Assembly: GCF_003581585.1 (NCBI RefSeq)
Contig: NZ_QXIR01000019.1
Span: forward strand, 1 to 64,000
Reading direction: 5' to 3'
From: Bacillus salacetis
GTDB taxonomy: Bacteria; Bacillota; Bacilli; Bacillales; Bacillaceae_B
Length of the DNA: 64,000 nucleotides
Shown here: positions 24,306-32,489 of the stretch, piece after piece
How the letters are laid out: the number at the start of each line of letters is the position of its first letter
Position numbering within the stretch: the stretch's first letter is position 1
Translations under genes and position numbers: made by a program
The notes under the pieces: generated by a model
Told to the model about the DNA's origin: nothing
The model's database searches: none
Seen by the model: the letters and a program-made list of their open reading frames with translations, nothing else

Positions 24306-25850
24306 TCATATAAGATTTGCCAAAACTGGTCCGATTACATGTATTGTGATGTCTGCAGTAAAGTGGGCAATCATAGCAAATTCAATGCCGGCATACAGAT
24401 ATAACGCGCCAAATACGATGCCGCCTATTCCATTGATGATGAGCATGCTGACAAAAAGCCCTATGGTCATTTCAAAATTTGAAGCTGCCATGCTGTAGTG
24501 CATGATGCCGAAGATCAAGGCAGATGCACATATTGCGAACCATTTTTTAAAAGGAGTTATAATTCCTTTTTTCACTTTTAAAAGAAGCCAGATAATAAAT
24601 GTAACGAGAAACAAACGGAAAACAGACTCTTCATTGACTGCAGCTCCGAAGGAACCCAATATCCCAAGCCACCAAGCAGGCTCATTAATGGAAGAGTCAT
24701 CTACCCCCAGTGGCTCCGAGACCAGCAAACTGAATAGGATGATCACAATTCCAGCCAGTGATCCATAAAGGGAAGATTGAAGTATCCTCTTTTTCACTGG
24801 TATCGCGGGTTTGCTTTTATCTATGAAACTTTCAATAACAGGAATCTTTACGCCGGTCTTTTTGCCGATCCATAGAGCAAGGAACAGCAGGATTCCGGCT
24901 TCAAGCAAAACCTGAAGTGCATAAAATAGTGTGAAGGACCATTTGGACAGCCCCATCACTTCATTCAGCTGCTCCCTGGCAATGGCATACGGCGATATCG
25001 CTAATGCTCCCAGGACATTGAGGATGAGCAGGGTGAAATACGCCTTCCAATCAATCAAGGATTCTCTTTTCTTTATGTACGCAGTTGAATCAACTTCTGA
25101 ACTCAACTCAACTTCATTATGATATTCTTCTATTTTTGTGCGCAAGGCGTCAATGAAAGGCTGGGGGTCGTCCATGTAGATCAGGGCTTTATTCACAACT
25201 TTCTTTTGGCCGAAGTACCCTCTGGCCATAAGCGGCTTTTTAAAGATGATTTCATATTTCAATTCATCCGTGACACCAAATATCCGTGTCAGGACCCTTG
25301 GAAGGGCTGCGACATGAAAAACATTTTTTTCATGCACCATTCCCCCGCTTTTATGGTAGTGAGTTTTGGCAGGCTGTATCGTTTCAACTTCGCCTGCATG
25401 AAAGGTTAATGATCTTCTGACTCCGATGTTCAGAATGAAATTATTCTTTATGATTTTAATCGGATTATTTCTGACAAGATTATAATCGCCGAGCATATAG
25501 AGAATGCTGTACACATGGAGTACAAGGAGGATATTCGCTCTGAGAGGATCGACTTCTTTCAAATAGATATGAAACACAATGCCCTCAATGACCTGCTCGT
25601 GGAGAAGAGCAAGGAATAACCAGAAATAAAGTGAACCTTTATGATAGTGGAACATTTGAACATGAGGTTCTTTTTTCTTTGGTTTCCATTTGAAAAAAGA
25701 ATAGAAAAGGATCATCCACTCTTTTCTCACAACCGTAATAAAAGGATTTTCTTCGATGTTACCCCTTCTGTATTTTACAAACAGTATCACAGCAAAAACT
25801 TCAAAAATCGTGACTAATAGAATGATTGAAATGATGAACTGTGTGTCCAA
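24306..25850 (-). CDS. CPBP-family intramembrane metalloprotease
   Basis: A 514-residue polytopic membrane protein. The C-terminal half is the CPBP (Abi) domain: NEESVFRLFLV carries the E-E-x3-R motif at about residue 408 and FGIMHYS the F-x3-H motif. The N-terminal third has membrane helices and a soluble insertion (DDPQPFIDALRTKIEEYH) like a PH-type domain. Family members process prenylated or peptide substrates or give bacteriocin self-immunity; the role here is unknown. TTG start; it lies 15 bp after the next operon gene. Confidence 0.85.
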   Translation of the reverse strand: MDTQFIISIILLVTIFEVFAVILFVKYRRGNIEENPFITVVRKEWMILFYSFFKWKPKKKEPHVQMFHYHKGSLYFWLFLALLHEQVIEGIVFHIYLKEVDPLRANILLVLHVYSILYMLGDYNLVRNNPIKIIKNNFILNIGVRRSLTFHAGEVETIQPAKTHYHKSGGMVHEKNVFHVAALPRVLTRIFGVTDELKYEIIFKKPLMARGYFGQKKVVNKALIYMDDPQPFIDALRTKIEEYHNEVELSSEVDSTAYIKKRESLIDWKAYFTLLILNVLGALAISPYAIAREQLNEVMGLSKWSFTLFYALQVLLEAGILLFLALWIGKKTGVKIPVIESFIDKSKPAIPVKKRILQSSLYGSLAGIVIILFSLLVSEPLGVDDSSINEPAWWLGILGSFGAAVNEESVFRLFLVTFIIWLLLKVKKGIITPFKKWFAICASALIFGIMHYSMAASNFEMTIGLFVSMLIINGIGGIVFGALYLYAGIEFAMIAHFTADITIHVIGPVLANLI

Positions 25851-25865
25851 TCCGACCAGCCCTCT

Positions 25866-26291
25866 CTATTTGTATTTCTTCAGTTGAAACCAATAAATGA
25901 GGTACTGTGAAATACCCATAAAAACCAGCAGAATAATCGGAAAATAGGGGATCTTGTTCATAGAAGCAGTTAATGCAATGGCAAATGGAATAGCGAATGC
26001 ATAAAAGATGTAGACTTTACGTGTCGCTTTGAACGTAATCCACTGCATCCCTTCATCTTCCTCCCGCAGTTCCATGGGAACGACACTGGGTTTGACAGGA
26101 TGATCAGGATTTCTCCTATTGTAAAAAGGGATAACAGCGATGATGATCAGGATTGGAATCCCCAACACCATTGGATCAATAACCAGCCAGGAGGGGATAT
26201 GCACAGCATAATACTCTCCAATCATGATCAGGCCGAAGCAAAAAATAAGAAACGAATTAAACCAAGGTGATTGATACATTTTCTTCAACAA
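25866..26291 (-). CDS. Four-helix membrane protein of an HTH/CPBP operon
   Basis: A 141-residue protein with helices at about 12-28, 36-52, 93-110 and 114-134. Between them lies RRNPDHPVKPSVVPMELREE. It starts with TTG after GGAGAGAG, directly after the HTH gene (TGATTTG). No family recognised. The three-gene order (HTH, this gene, CPBP protease) suggests a common regulon. Confidence 0.7.
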   Translation of the reverse strand: MLKKMYQSPWFNSFLIFCFGLIMIGEYYAVHIPSWLVIDPMVLGIPILIIIAVIPFYNRRNPDHPVKPSVVPMELREEDEGMQWITFKATRKVYIFYAFAIPFAIALTASMNKIPYFPIILLVFMGISQYLIYWFQLKKYK

Positions 26292-26292
26292 A

Positions 26293-26502
26293 TCAACTCT
26301 CTCCTTCCAGACGAAATACTTCCTCTACAGAAACGCCAAATACGTGGGAAATTTTTAGTGCAAGCGTTATAGATGGAGCATAGTCACCTTTTTCAATAAG
26401 ACCGATAGTCTGTCGGGTGACATTCACTTTATCTGCGAGATCTTGCTGGGTAAGACGAAACCGCGCCCTTAATTCCCGTACAGAATTATACAGCATTACC
26501 AT
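26293..26502 (-). CDS. XRE-family HTH transcriptional regulator
   Basis: A 69-residue regulator consisting of one helix-turn-helix: LRARFRLTQQDLADKVNVTR followed by QTIGLIEKGDYAPSITLALK. The ending VFGVSVEEVFRLE is typical of short YgzD-like regulators. The start follows AAAGGGGATAA. It heads the operon with the membrane protein and CPBP gene and likely regulates it. Confidence 0.9.
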   Translation of the reverse strand: MVMLYNSVRELRARFRLTQQDLADKVNVTRQTIGLIEKGDYAPSITLALKISHVFGVSVEEVFRLEGES

Positions 26503-26699
26503 TTATCCCCTTTCCGACTATTGTTTTAAATGTAATATATCCTTTGCATTTTGTATAGGATTCTTTACTTCGCTCATTGGACTTTCACTAAAATTTGTAT
26601 TTTTTGTTAATTTTGCTCTCATTTATTGACAATCTTACTTGATTCTGAAGGTTTCGGCAGTAATCATTGCTAGTATTGATCGGATTCTGCAGTGGGATG

Positions 26700-27010
26700 T
26701 AAATTGCTGCGTAGCATGGTGGAATCAACCAAATTCATCATAGCATCGTGCTGATATAATGGTGCATTCCTGAGAAGAATTGACCAAATTCTTAGTCTTG
26801 AGCTGATATTATGGTGCAATTCTGAGAGAAATAGGCCAAATTCCTGGTATCGAGCTGATATTTTGGTGCATTCTGGGGTGGAATCGGCCAAATTCTTGGT
26901 ATCGTGCTGATATTATGGTTCATTCCGGGATAGAATCGACCAAATTCATAGCCTCGTGCTGAAATTATGGTACAATTCGAAGAGGAATCGGCCAAACTCA
27001 AAAACGGCAA
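26700..27010. repeat. 52-bp-period dyad array (ATGGTGCATTCC type)
   Basis: Five units have the GGT core at 26761, 26813, 26865, 26917 and 26969, exactly 52 bp apart; a less regular unit precedes them. A unit reads CGTGCTGATATTATGGTTCA then TTCCGGGATAGAATCG and ACCAAATTC. It belongs to the same TTGGT...ACCAA group as arrays at 4.1, 22.9 and 61.9 kb but has its own linker. It lies between the HTH operon and an insertion-sequence-like remnant. Confidence 0.83.
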
Positions 27011-27016
27011 ATGAAT

Positions 27017-27402
27017 AAGAGGCTGTGACACAAGTTGAAAACAAATTGATTTAAGTCGAAGTTCACAAAAATAAAACCGTAAGAGGTCAAGATTATATAC
27101 TTGACTTCATACGGTTCATTCATGTTATTAGGCTCTAATTAAAAGATTTTGCTTTCAAGACTATTTACCGATTTTTCCTGAACGCAGACGGATTGAAGCG
27201 GAAGGTGTGCGGCCGCCTGGGGGATTAGCGGGACAAGTGATATCAAAGATACGTACCCGCTGGAACGTAACCCCACAGGCAAAGCTGAGGAGGCTCACCG
27301 CCCGCCCCGCTGATTCGTGTCCTGGAGTGGAAATCCATTCTTTTTACTCAGCCATAACCTTTGCGAAGAGAGCTTTTTATTAAGGTTTTGTCCCAGCCTC
27401 TT
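27017..27402. mobile_element. 386-bp non-autonomous element with AAGAGGCTG ends
   Basis: Ends AAGAGGCTGTGACA and TGTCCCAGCCTCTT are inverted (12 of 14 match), like ends of several Bacillus insertion sequences. It contains no ORF. Inside are a hairpin (AACCGTA...TACGGTT) and a GC-rich block at about 27190-27345 (GAAGCGGAAG, CCCCACAGGC, GAGGAGGCTCACCGC, CCTGGAGTGGAAATC), a repeat I recognise from many Bacillus intergenic regions. Confidence 0.65.
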
Positions 27403-27412
27403 TTGAGCACAT

Positions 27413-27568
27413 TTAGTTTGACCCGCCGCCGCCCCACCAGAAGTTGTTTTTCGCTCTTTCTTCTTCTTGAGTGATTTTATCGCTGCGTTGTTTTTTACCA
27501 GAGAGGATATTCATCAAAAAGCCCAAGATACCAAACACGACAATCATGAAAATCAAGGTCCAGATCAT
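27413..27568 (-). CDS. Small membrane protein with WWGGGG tail, 51 aa
   Basis: MIWTLIFMIVVFGILGFLMN, a basic linker, then EEERAKNNFWWGGGGSN. One N-terminal helix. The ATG follows AAAGGAGG. Unknown function. Confidence 0.65.
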   Translation of the reverse strand: MIWTLIFMIVVFGILGFLMNILSGKKQRSDKITQEEERAKNNFWWGGGGSN

Positions 27569-27699
27569 TGCTGATTCCTCCTTTTCTTTCTATTTTTGCC
27601 ATATAACTTCCAATGCTTATATCTATTATACGCTAAAAAAAGAGTGAATGATTGGTTTTATCCCATTTTAATGGAAAATGGACACTATTCTAAACTTTT

Positions 27700-28455
27700 T
27701 TAACAATCCTCGCATGTTTCTGTTTTTTCTTTTTTGAGCAAATACCAAAAGAAAAAAGCAAATAATACAGGTGTGATGACAGCAGACATCGTTAGTTTTG
27801 TTCCTTCGTCAAAACTCGTACTATTGATGATGAACTCCGGTACAAATAGAATGACCGGTAAAATGATGGATATCCAGGTTTTGGTCCAAATGGAAATGGC
27901 AATGAATATCAGTATGGTGGCTACTATAGCAGCAATTTGTCCTGCCGTACCAAAGACAACCATTTCCGTCTCCATTCTCCGGTTAAGGATGAGTAAACCT
28001 AAGAACATTCCCATCGGAAATACACCCAAAAACCCAAAAACGATCCAGTGCTTATAATCGGGCGGTGTCGCAGCCAAGTACTTGAATGACAATGAGATTA
28101 GCATAATAAACAAAACTAAAATCAATGGATATCCAACCAACTCCAGAAGAGTATATTGAAGTTCATCTCTCAGTGCATCACCCAGGACGATATAGGATAG
28201 CGATCCTATCATAATGACCGGCAGATACTTCATCCACCCTAAAGCATCAAATGACATCTCTTGAGCAATTTGCTCCATATAGTGCTTTGGCGATTGCCCA
28301 ATGATGTCTTCAACGCTTTTCCCTTGCGATTCGGCCTCGAGCAAGTGATCCTCAAGTTCACTGATGATGTCTTCGATTTCCTTTTCATTCTTTCCGCTTG
28401 AAAACAAGTACAGCCTGAGGTTTTTCAAAAATTCCTCACTTTGTTTGGATACCAT
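27700..28455 (-). CDS. HAAS-domain membrane protein, partner of PadR
   Basis: A 251-residue protein. The N-terminal soluble HAAS-like domain (FLKNLRLYLFSSGKNEKEIE, DIISELEDHLLEAESQGKS) is followed by six or so membrane helices. HAAS proteins pair with PadR regulators in bacilli. The ATG at 28455 overlaps the PadR stop (TGATG) and follows AAGGAGGAGAAGGG, so the two are coupled. It may sense envelope conditions. Confidence 0.85.
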   Translation of the reverse strand: MVSKQSEEFLKNLRLYLFSSGKNEKEIEDIISELEDHLLEAESQGKSVEDIIGQSPKHYMEQIAQEMSFDALGWMKYLPVIMIGSLSYIVLGDALRDELQYTLLELVGYPLILVLFIMLISLSFKYLAATPPDYKHWIVFGFLGVFPMGMFLGLLILNRRMETEMVVFGTAGQIAAIVATILIFIAISIWTKTWISIILPVILFVPEFIINSTSFDEGTKLTMSAVITPVLFAFFFWYLLKKEKTETCEDC

Positions 28456-28784
28456 CAACCCTTCTCCTCCTTTAATAAATGATGGACACTTTTCGAAATA
28501 GAATCCCATCGCTCCGTAAATTCAGTTAATTCTTCCTTCCCTTTGTCCGTAAGCGCATAATATTTCCGTTTCGGCCCCCCAGAAGGCAGCTGTTTCTGGC
28601 TAGTTACGACAAGCCCCTCTTTCTTCATGCGCAATAATAAGGGATAAATACTGCCCTCCTTCACCATAGTGAATCCATAAGCATACAATTTTTCAATCAT
28701 TTCATAGCCATAGGTCTCTCCCTTAGAAATAATTGAAAGAAGACAGCCCTCCAATATGCCTTTTAGTATCTGACTTGATGACAA
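28455..28784 (-). CDS. PadR-family transcriptional regulator
   Basis: A 109-residue PadR protein: the winged helix covers GCLLSIISKGETYGYEMIEK, GSIYPLLLRMKKEGLV and the wing GPKRKYYALTDKGKEEL. TTG at 28784 follows AGGGAGGTAG. Two copies of a dyad operator lie upstream at 28810-28832 and 28855-28877, consistent with autoregulation. Confidence 0.92.
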   Translation of the reverse strand: MSSSQILKGILEGCLLSIISKGETYGYEMIEKLYAYGFTMVKEGSIYPLLLRMKKEGLVVTSQKQLPSGGPKRKYYALTDKGKEELTEFTERWDSISKSVHHLLKEEKG

Positions 28785-28809
28785 ATACGCTACCTCCCTC
28801 TGCAGGAAT

Positions 28810-28832
28810 ACTACCTTGTTATGCAATATAGT
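28810..28832. promoter_or_regulatory. PadR operator 1
   Basis: ACT-N3-TTG-N5-CAA-N3-AGT, a 23-bp dyad (ACTACCTTG...CAATATAGT) 26 bp ahead of padR. Same spacing as operator 2. Confidence 0.7.
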
Positions 28833-28854
28833 GAAGCAAAAAAATAAACAACAA

Positions 28855-28877
28855 ACTGTCTTGCTTTGCAATATAGT
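28855..28877. promoter_or_regulatory. PadR operator 2
   Basis: ACT-N3-TTG-N5-CAA-N3-AGT (ACTGTCTTG...CAATATAGT), 45 bp from operator 1, close to four helical turns. Confidence 0.65.
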
Positions 28878-28960
28878 TTAAAATTACCATAACCTGGAGC
28901 TTTTATCAAGGGCATTTTGTTTATATTTTGAAGGATAAATAAAAATTTAGTGTGATTAAA

Positions 28961-28994
28961 TCAGCCGGTGACCTGTTTTGAAGATCACCGGCTA
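28961..28994 (-). terminator. Hairpin after the 201-aa membrane protein gene
   Basis: AGCCGGTGA, loop of about 13, TCACCGGCT, shortly after the stop at 29004. The following tract is only weakly T-rich. Confidence 0.6.
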
Positions 28995-29003
28995 TATTAG
29001 AAG

Positions 29004-29609
29004 TTATTGTTGAACAGTGATATAAATGATAATTGTTAAAAAGAAACAAATGGTTTCAATATTAAAAACATAAGGATTGGAAACAACTTTTTCAAATAAT
29101 TTTAATGGTTTATTCAAACTGTTATTGACCAATAGAATTAGAAAATAAAAAATAAACATGACAAAAATAAGCATTACGCCAGCAAACATTTTCATGTCAT
29201 TATCCCAAAACGCGAGAACTAAAAAGAAAGCCCAAATACATTTAAAGATATTAGCAAGCAGCTCAAAAGGTCCGCACAAAGTTGCCATAATATGATTGCT
29301 GCGCTCTTCGTGTGCAGATGCAGTCTTCTCTTCCCTTGCAATATGAACAATATGCCCCGTTTGCATGGCCATTGTTACAACCATCATGATCAAATAGAGC
29401 AGCCCGAAAATCATTCCTATTCGTAAAGCTTCATAGGTAAGTATTTCAGTTAAAAAGAAAGGTAAAGGCAGCCACATCGAATACATCACAGCCATAAGCA
29501 TGTGAAGAAATCCATACTCATTGTTTTTTAGTAAACTTCTCAAACTAAAAACGATCAAAAGGAAAATCCCAATTCCAATCCAGCCGAAAGTTAGTGTAGC
29601 TATTAACAT
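29004..29609 (-). CDS. Polytopic membrane protein, unknown function
   Basis: A 201-residue protein with about six helices and one polar loop (IAREEKTASAHEERSNH) at about residues 91-107. The start follows AGGGGATA. No family recognised. It lies 55 bp downstream of the ResA-like gene. Confidence 0.65.
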   Translation of the reverse strand: MLIATLTFGWIGIGIFLLIVFSLRSLLKNNEYGFLHMLMAVMYSMWLPLPFFLTEILTYEALRIGMIFGLLYLIMMVVTMAMQTGHIVHIAREEKTASAHEERSNHIMATLCGPFELLANIFKCIWAFFLVLAFWDNDMKMFAGVMLIFVMFIFYFLILLVNNSLNKPLKLFEKVVSNPYVFNIETICFFLTIIIYITVQQ

Positions 29610-29664
29610 AAATATCCCCTAACACAATATACACTTCTTGAATTCGTACTACTTGGCCGAAAAA

Positions 29665-30201
29665 TTAACTCTTCGGCAAAACTTCTTCTATCCATTGATC
29701 GATATCCTGGCGGTTCATTTCTCCTTGGACCATTCTCTTAACCGTCCCGTCCTGAGTTATAAAAAAGGAAGCAGGGAGATTGTGGATCCCATATCGATCA
29801 TAAACTTCACCATCTTTATCCATCACAACAGGTATTGATAGGCCGTTATTTTCAAAGAATTTATTCACCGTAAATTCAGATTCCCGTATATTGATGGTTA
29901 CCACTTCAAAATTTTCATCTTTATAGTGCTCATAAGCATCCTGGATTGCCGGCATCTCCTTCTTACACGGTCCACACCAGCTTCCCCAGAAATTGACGAG
30001 TACTGCCTTCCCTTCGTGATCGCTTAGCTGAAAATCATCTCCATTTAAGGTGGAGAGGGCAAAATCAGGGGCTGCATCGCCTACCACCACTCTTTGATTC
30101 TGCTCTTTTTGAAATAGATTTGCATACAAGGTATAGCCAACTGCACATAAAAGAACGAATAGTATCATCGTTCTCATAATCAATCGTTTCTTTTTCTTCA
30201 T
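29665..30201 (-). CDS. resA: ResA-like thiol-disulfide oxidoreductase
   Basis: A 178-residue membrane-anchored thioredoxin-like protein. An N-terminal helix (MKKKKRLIMRTMILFVLLC) is followed by APDFALSTLNGDDFQLSDH and the active site NFWGSWCGPCKKE at about residues 68-80; the cis-Pro lies in NLPASFFI. Length and layout match B. subtilis ResA, which reduces apocytochrome c haem-binding cysteines, but here the site is CGPC instead of CEPC, and resBC are absent, so it is probably a paralogue. I chose the ATG at 30201 after GAAGGAG; codons further upstream are repeat-array sequence. Confidence 0.85.
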   Translation of the reverse strand: MKKKKRLIMRTMILFVLLCAVGYTLYANLFQKEQNQRVVVGDAAPDFALSTLNGDDFQLSDHEGKAVLVNFWGSWCGPCKKEMPAIQDAYEHYKDENFEVVTINIRESEFTVNKFFENNGLSIPVVMDKDGEVYDRYGIHNLPASFFITQDGTVKRMVQGEMNRQDIDQWIEEVLPKS

Positions 30202-30230
30202 AAGCATCTCCTTCGGCATCAACACCACCA

Positions 30231-30777
30231 GCCTGGCTGAGCCTGGCTCAGATCCACCCTTTTGAGCCTGGCTCAGATTCACCTTTTTGAGCCTGGCTCA
30301 GATTCACCTTTTTGAGCCTGGCTCAGATTCACCTTTGTGAGCCTGGCTCAGATTCACCTTTTTGAGCCTGGCTCAGATTCACTCTTTTGAGCCAGGCTCA
30401 GATCCACCTTTTTGAGCCTGGCTCAGATTCACCCTTTTGAGCCTGGCTCAGATTCACTCTTTTGAGCCTGGCTCAGATCCACCTTTTTGAGCCTGGCTCA
30501 GATTCACCATTTTGAGCCTGGCTCAGATCCACCTTATTGAGCCTGGCTCAGATCCACTCTTTTGAGCCTGGCTCAGATTCACCTTTTTGAGCCAGGCTCA
30601 GAATCACTCTTTTGAGCCTGGCTCAGATTCACCATTTTGAGCCTGGCTCAGATCCACCTTTTTGAGCCTGGCTCAGATTCACCTTTTTGAGCCTAGCTCA
30701 ATTCCACCTTTTTGAGCCTGGCTCAGATTCACTCTTTTTAGCCTGGCTCAGATTCACCCTTTTGAGCCTGGCTCCAT
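30231..30777. repeat. 25-bp tandem palindrome array (TGAGCCTGGCTCA)
   Basis: GCCTGGCTC cores run from 30241 to 30766 at exactly 25-bp steps (21 intervals, 22 units), with an extra partial core at 30231. Each unit is a perfect 13-bp palindrome TGAGCCTGGCTCA plus GATTCACCTTTT with few variants (GATCC, ACTC, CCAGG). No indels. It fills the 590-bp gap between the VOC and ResA-like genes. The spacer is conserved and short, so it is not CRISPR. Confidence 0.95.
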
Positions 30778-30792
30778 TATCCTGACCACTTA

Positions 30793-31167
30793 TCACCCTG
30801 TACAAATCATTATTACATTTCCGTCCGGATCCCTGACTGTGAAAAATGAGAAATCATCGTATCTTGTCACTTCAGAAACAATTTCTGCCTGCATTTTTTC
30901 AACAAAAGTGAAGGCTGCTTCAATATCATTGGTGTGAAAGTTGAATAGAGGATACCCGTTTCTCTTTGCCTGCTTTGACATCCCCTCTGGTCCTGCATCC
31001 AAGGTCAGTCCCGTATAGTGGTTAATCTCGATATTGTAAACGGGATCAGCAACATTTCCTAAATCGTACTTTAGGCCGAGGAGATTCGAATACCACTCTA
31101 CTGACCTCTTTAAATCACTTACATGAACAAAAATCGTATTGATTTGGTTAATGATGGGGCTTCTCAT
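30793..31167 (-). CDS. VOC-family (glyoxalase/dioxygenase-like) protein
   Basis: A 124-residue single-domain VOC protein: INTIFVHVSDLKRSVEWYSN at the N-terminus and SFFTVRDPDGNVIMICTG at the C-terminus mark the two beta-alpha-beta halves. Metal ligands would be His near residue 14 and a late acidic residue. ATG at 31167 follows AAAGGAGCG. Substrate unknown. Its start overlaps the 3' region of the upstream sigma factor gene by no bases (77 bp gap). Confidence 0.85.
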   Translation of the reverse strand: MRSPIINQINTIFVHVSDLKRSVEWYSNLLGLKYDLGNVADPVYNIEINHYTGLTLDAGPEGMSKQAKRNGYPLFNFHTNDIEAAFTFVEKMQAEIVSEVTRYDDFSFFTVRDPDGNVIMICTG

Positions 31168-31243
31168 AGCTAACCGCGCTCCTTTAGTTTTTTGGCTTAC
31201 ATAGGTACTAACGAAGGAAACGGGGAAAACCTTACAAACAAAT

Positions 31244-32197
31244 TTAATAAATATGATAAAAGTATTGGGCATTCATTTCGACACCGAGTTCTTCAGCGGC
31301 AAGTTTCATAAGATCCCAGGAGAAGCAATAAAACCTCCAATAAATGATTTCACCTTCAAAAGTCTCAACGAAATGAATATTGTTCAAATAGGATCGGCCA
31401 TCCTGTTTTTCCTCCATTTCAATAACAACAGGACACCCCCATAACTTTTTATATTTAGCTTCAATGACGTTCTGAGTATCGGCAATTTCTTTCCAGTCTC
31501 GAAGGGAATTTTTCCTGGTTTCCTCCAGCCCCATTTCCAGGCCGGCATGCGTGATTTCAACTGAGACGTCCCTGCTTAACACAGAGGCAATCATCTCTGG
31601 ATCCTTCTTTCGGAACCCTTCCAGTAGGACATTAAGTGGTTCATGCGGTACCAGGTCCTCAGGCTTTCCCTTGTCCTTGGATCTTACCGGCTTGTTATCT
31701 CGCAAAATGGACCTCGCCCTGCTGAGATTAGCATAAACTGCATTCTCCGAGGTGCCCGCTATAAGTGCCGTTTCTTTCGCTTTAAACTGAAATGCTTCCG
31801 ACAGGATCAAGGTGACATATTGAAGCGGAGTCAGACGATCAATGAGAAAATCAAGGTCGTCTATCAACTGAAAATCCATACCTGCTGAGTTATCCTGGAG
31901 GTAATTTTCATCCATTTGCTCAATCGTAAATCTTTGCCGCCGCTTTTGATCTATCCATAGATTCGCTGCCACTTTAAATATGTATGCTTTCGTGTTAACC
32001 GGCTGATGAATTTTTGCCAGAACACCAAGCGATCTTAACAGGGTATCCTGGACCAGGTCTTCTGCCTCCCAGGGAGAACGGGTAAGTTTCAAACAAAAAT
32101 GCCAGAGGTCCGATCGTACAGGCTCGATTTCCTGTTTAAACCGCTGTTCAATCTCTCTTATCTCATTTCCCAGTGAGTTTAAGTTGTTTGAAGTCAT
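31244..32197 (-). CDS. ECF sigma factor with C-terminal SnoaL-like domain
   Basis: A 317-residue protein. Region 2 is LTRSPWEAEDLVQDTLLRSL, KAYIFKVAANLWIDQKRR; region 4 is LTPLQYVTLILSEAFQFKAK, NAVYANLSRARSIL at about residues 125-168. From about 190 an NTF2/SnoaL-like domain follows (PLNVLLEGFRKKDPEMIASV), as in sigma factors regulated in cis by their own tail. No anti-sigma gene is next to it, in agreement with this design. Target genes unknown. Confidence 0.87.
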   Translation of the reverse strand: MTSNNLNSLGNEIREIEQRFKQEIEPVRSDLWHFCLKLTRSPWEAEDLVQDTLLRSLGVLAKIHQPVNTKAYIFKVAANLWIDQKRRQRFTIEQMDENYLQDNSAGMDFQLIDDLDFLIDRLTPLQYVTLILSEAFQFKAKETALIAGTSENAVYANLSRARSILRDNKPVRSKDKGKPEDLVPHEPLNVLLEGFRKKDPEMIASVLSRDVSVEITHAGLEMGLEETRKNSLRDWKEIADTQNVIEAKYKKLWGCPVVIEMEEKQDGRSYLNNIHFVETFEGEIIYWRFYCFSWDLMKLAAEELGVEMNAQYFYHIY

Positions 32198-32264
32198 CGG
32201 CTGCTCCTTGCAATATTAATAATCAAATATTACTCATACTCTACCATCCTATAAAAAAAACGTG

Positions 32265-32489
32265 TTACTTCTCTTCCGGAAACCAATAAGTAATCATCAC
32301 AAACAAAAGTCCAATAGAGAGTCCCGACCATTTAATAATCGTTAATGTAGTTTGAGAGAGATCCCTAGAGATGCCTGTTAAGCTAATAAAAATCATGAAT
32401 AACAATGTTGCCATCACCATTATGAATCCGATCCACTGCAGTATCCTTCGCTTGTCATTGATAGTTACCCCTCCAGTAATGATTGTCAT
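32265..32489 (-). CDS. Two-helix small membrane protein
   Basis: A 74-residue protein with helices at about 16-36 and 47-66. ATG overlaps the stop of the PP2C-like gene (ATGA). No family recognised. Confidence 0.65.
   Translation of the reverse strand: MTIITGGVTINDKRRILQWIGFIMVMATLLFMIFISLTGISRDLSQTTLTIIKWSGLSIGLLFVMITYWFPEEK

Noticed and set aside
24306..26502. Phage-defence (abortive infection) operon
   Set aside because: CPBP proteins are called Abi, but the HTH/membrane/CPBP set has no other defence gene nearby; bacteriocin immunity or housekeeping is as likely.
30231..30777. CRISPR array
   Set aside because: Unit is 25 bp, with a 13-bp palindrome and a nearly constant 12-bp spacer; CRISPR spacers would be unique and about 30 bp or longer. 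No cas genes.
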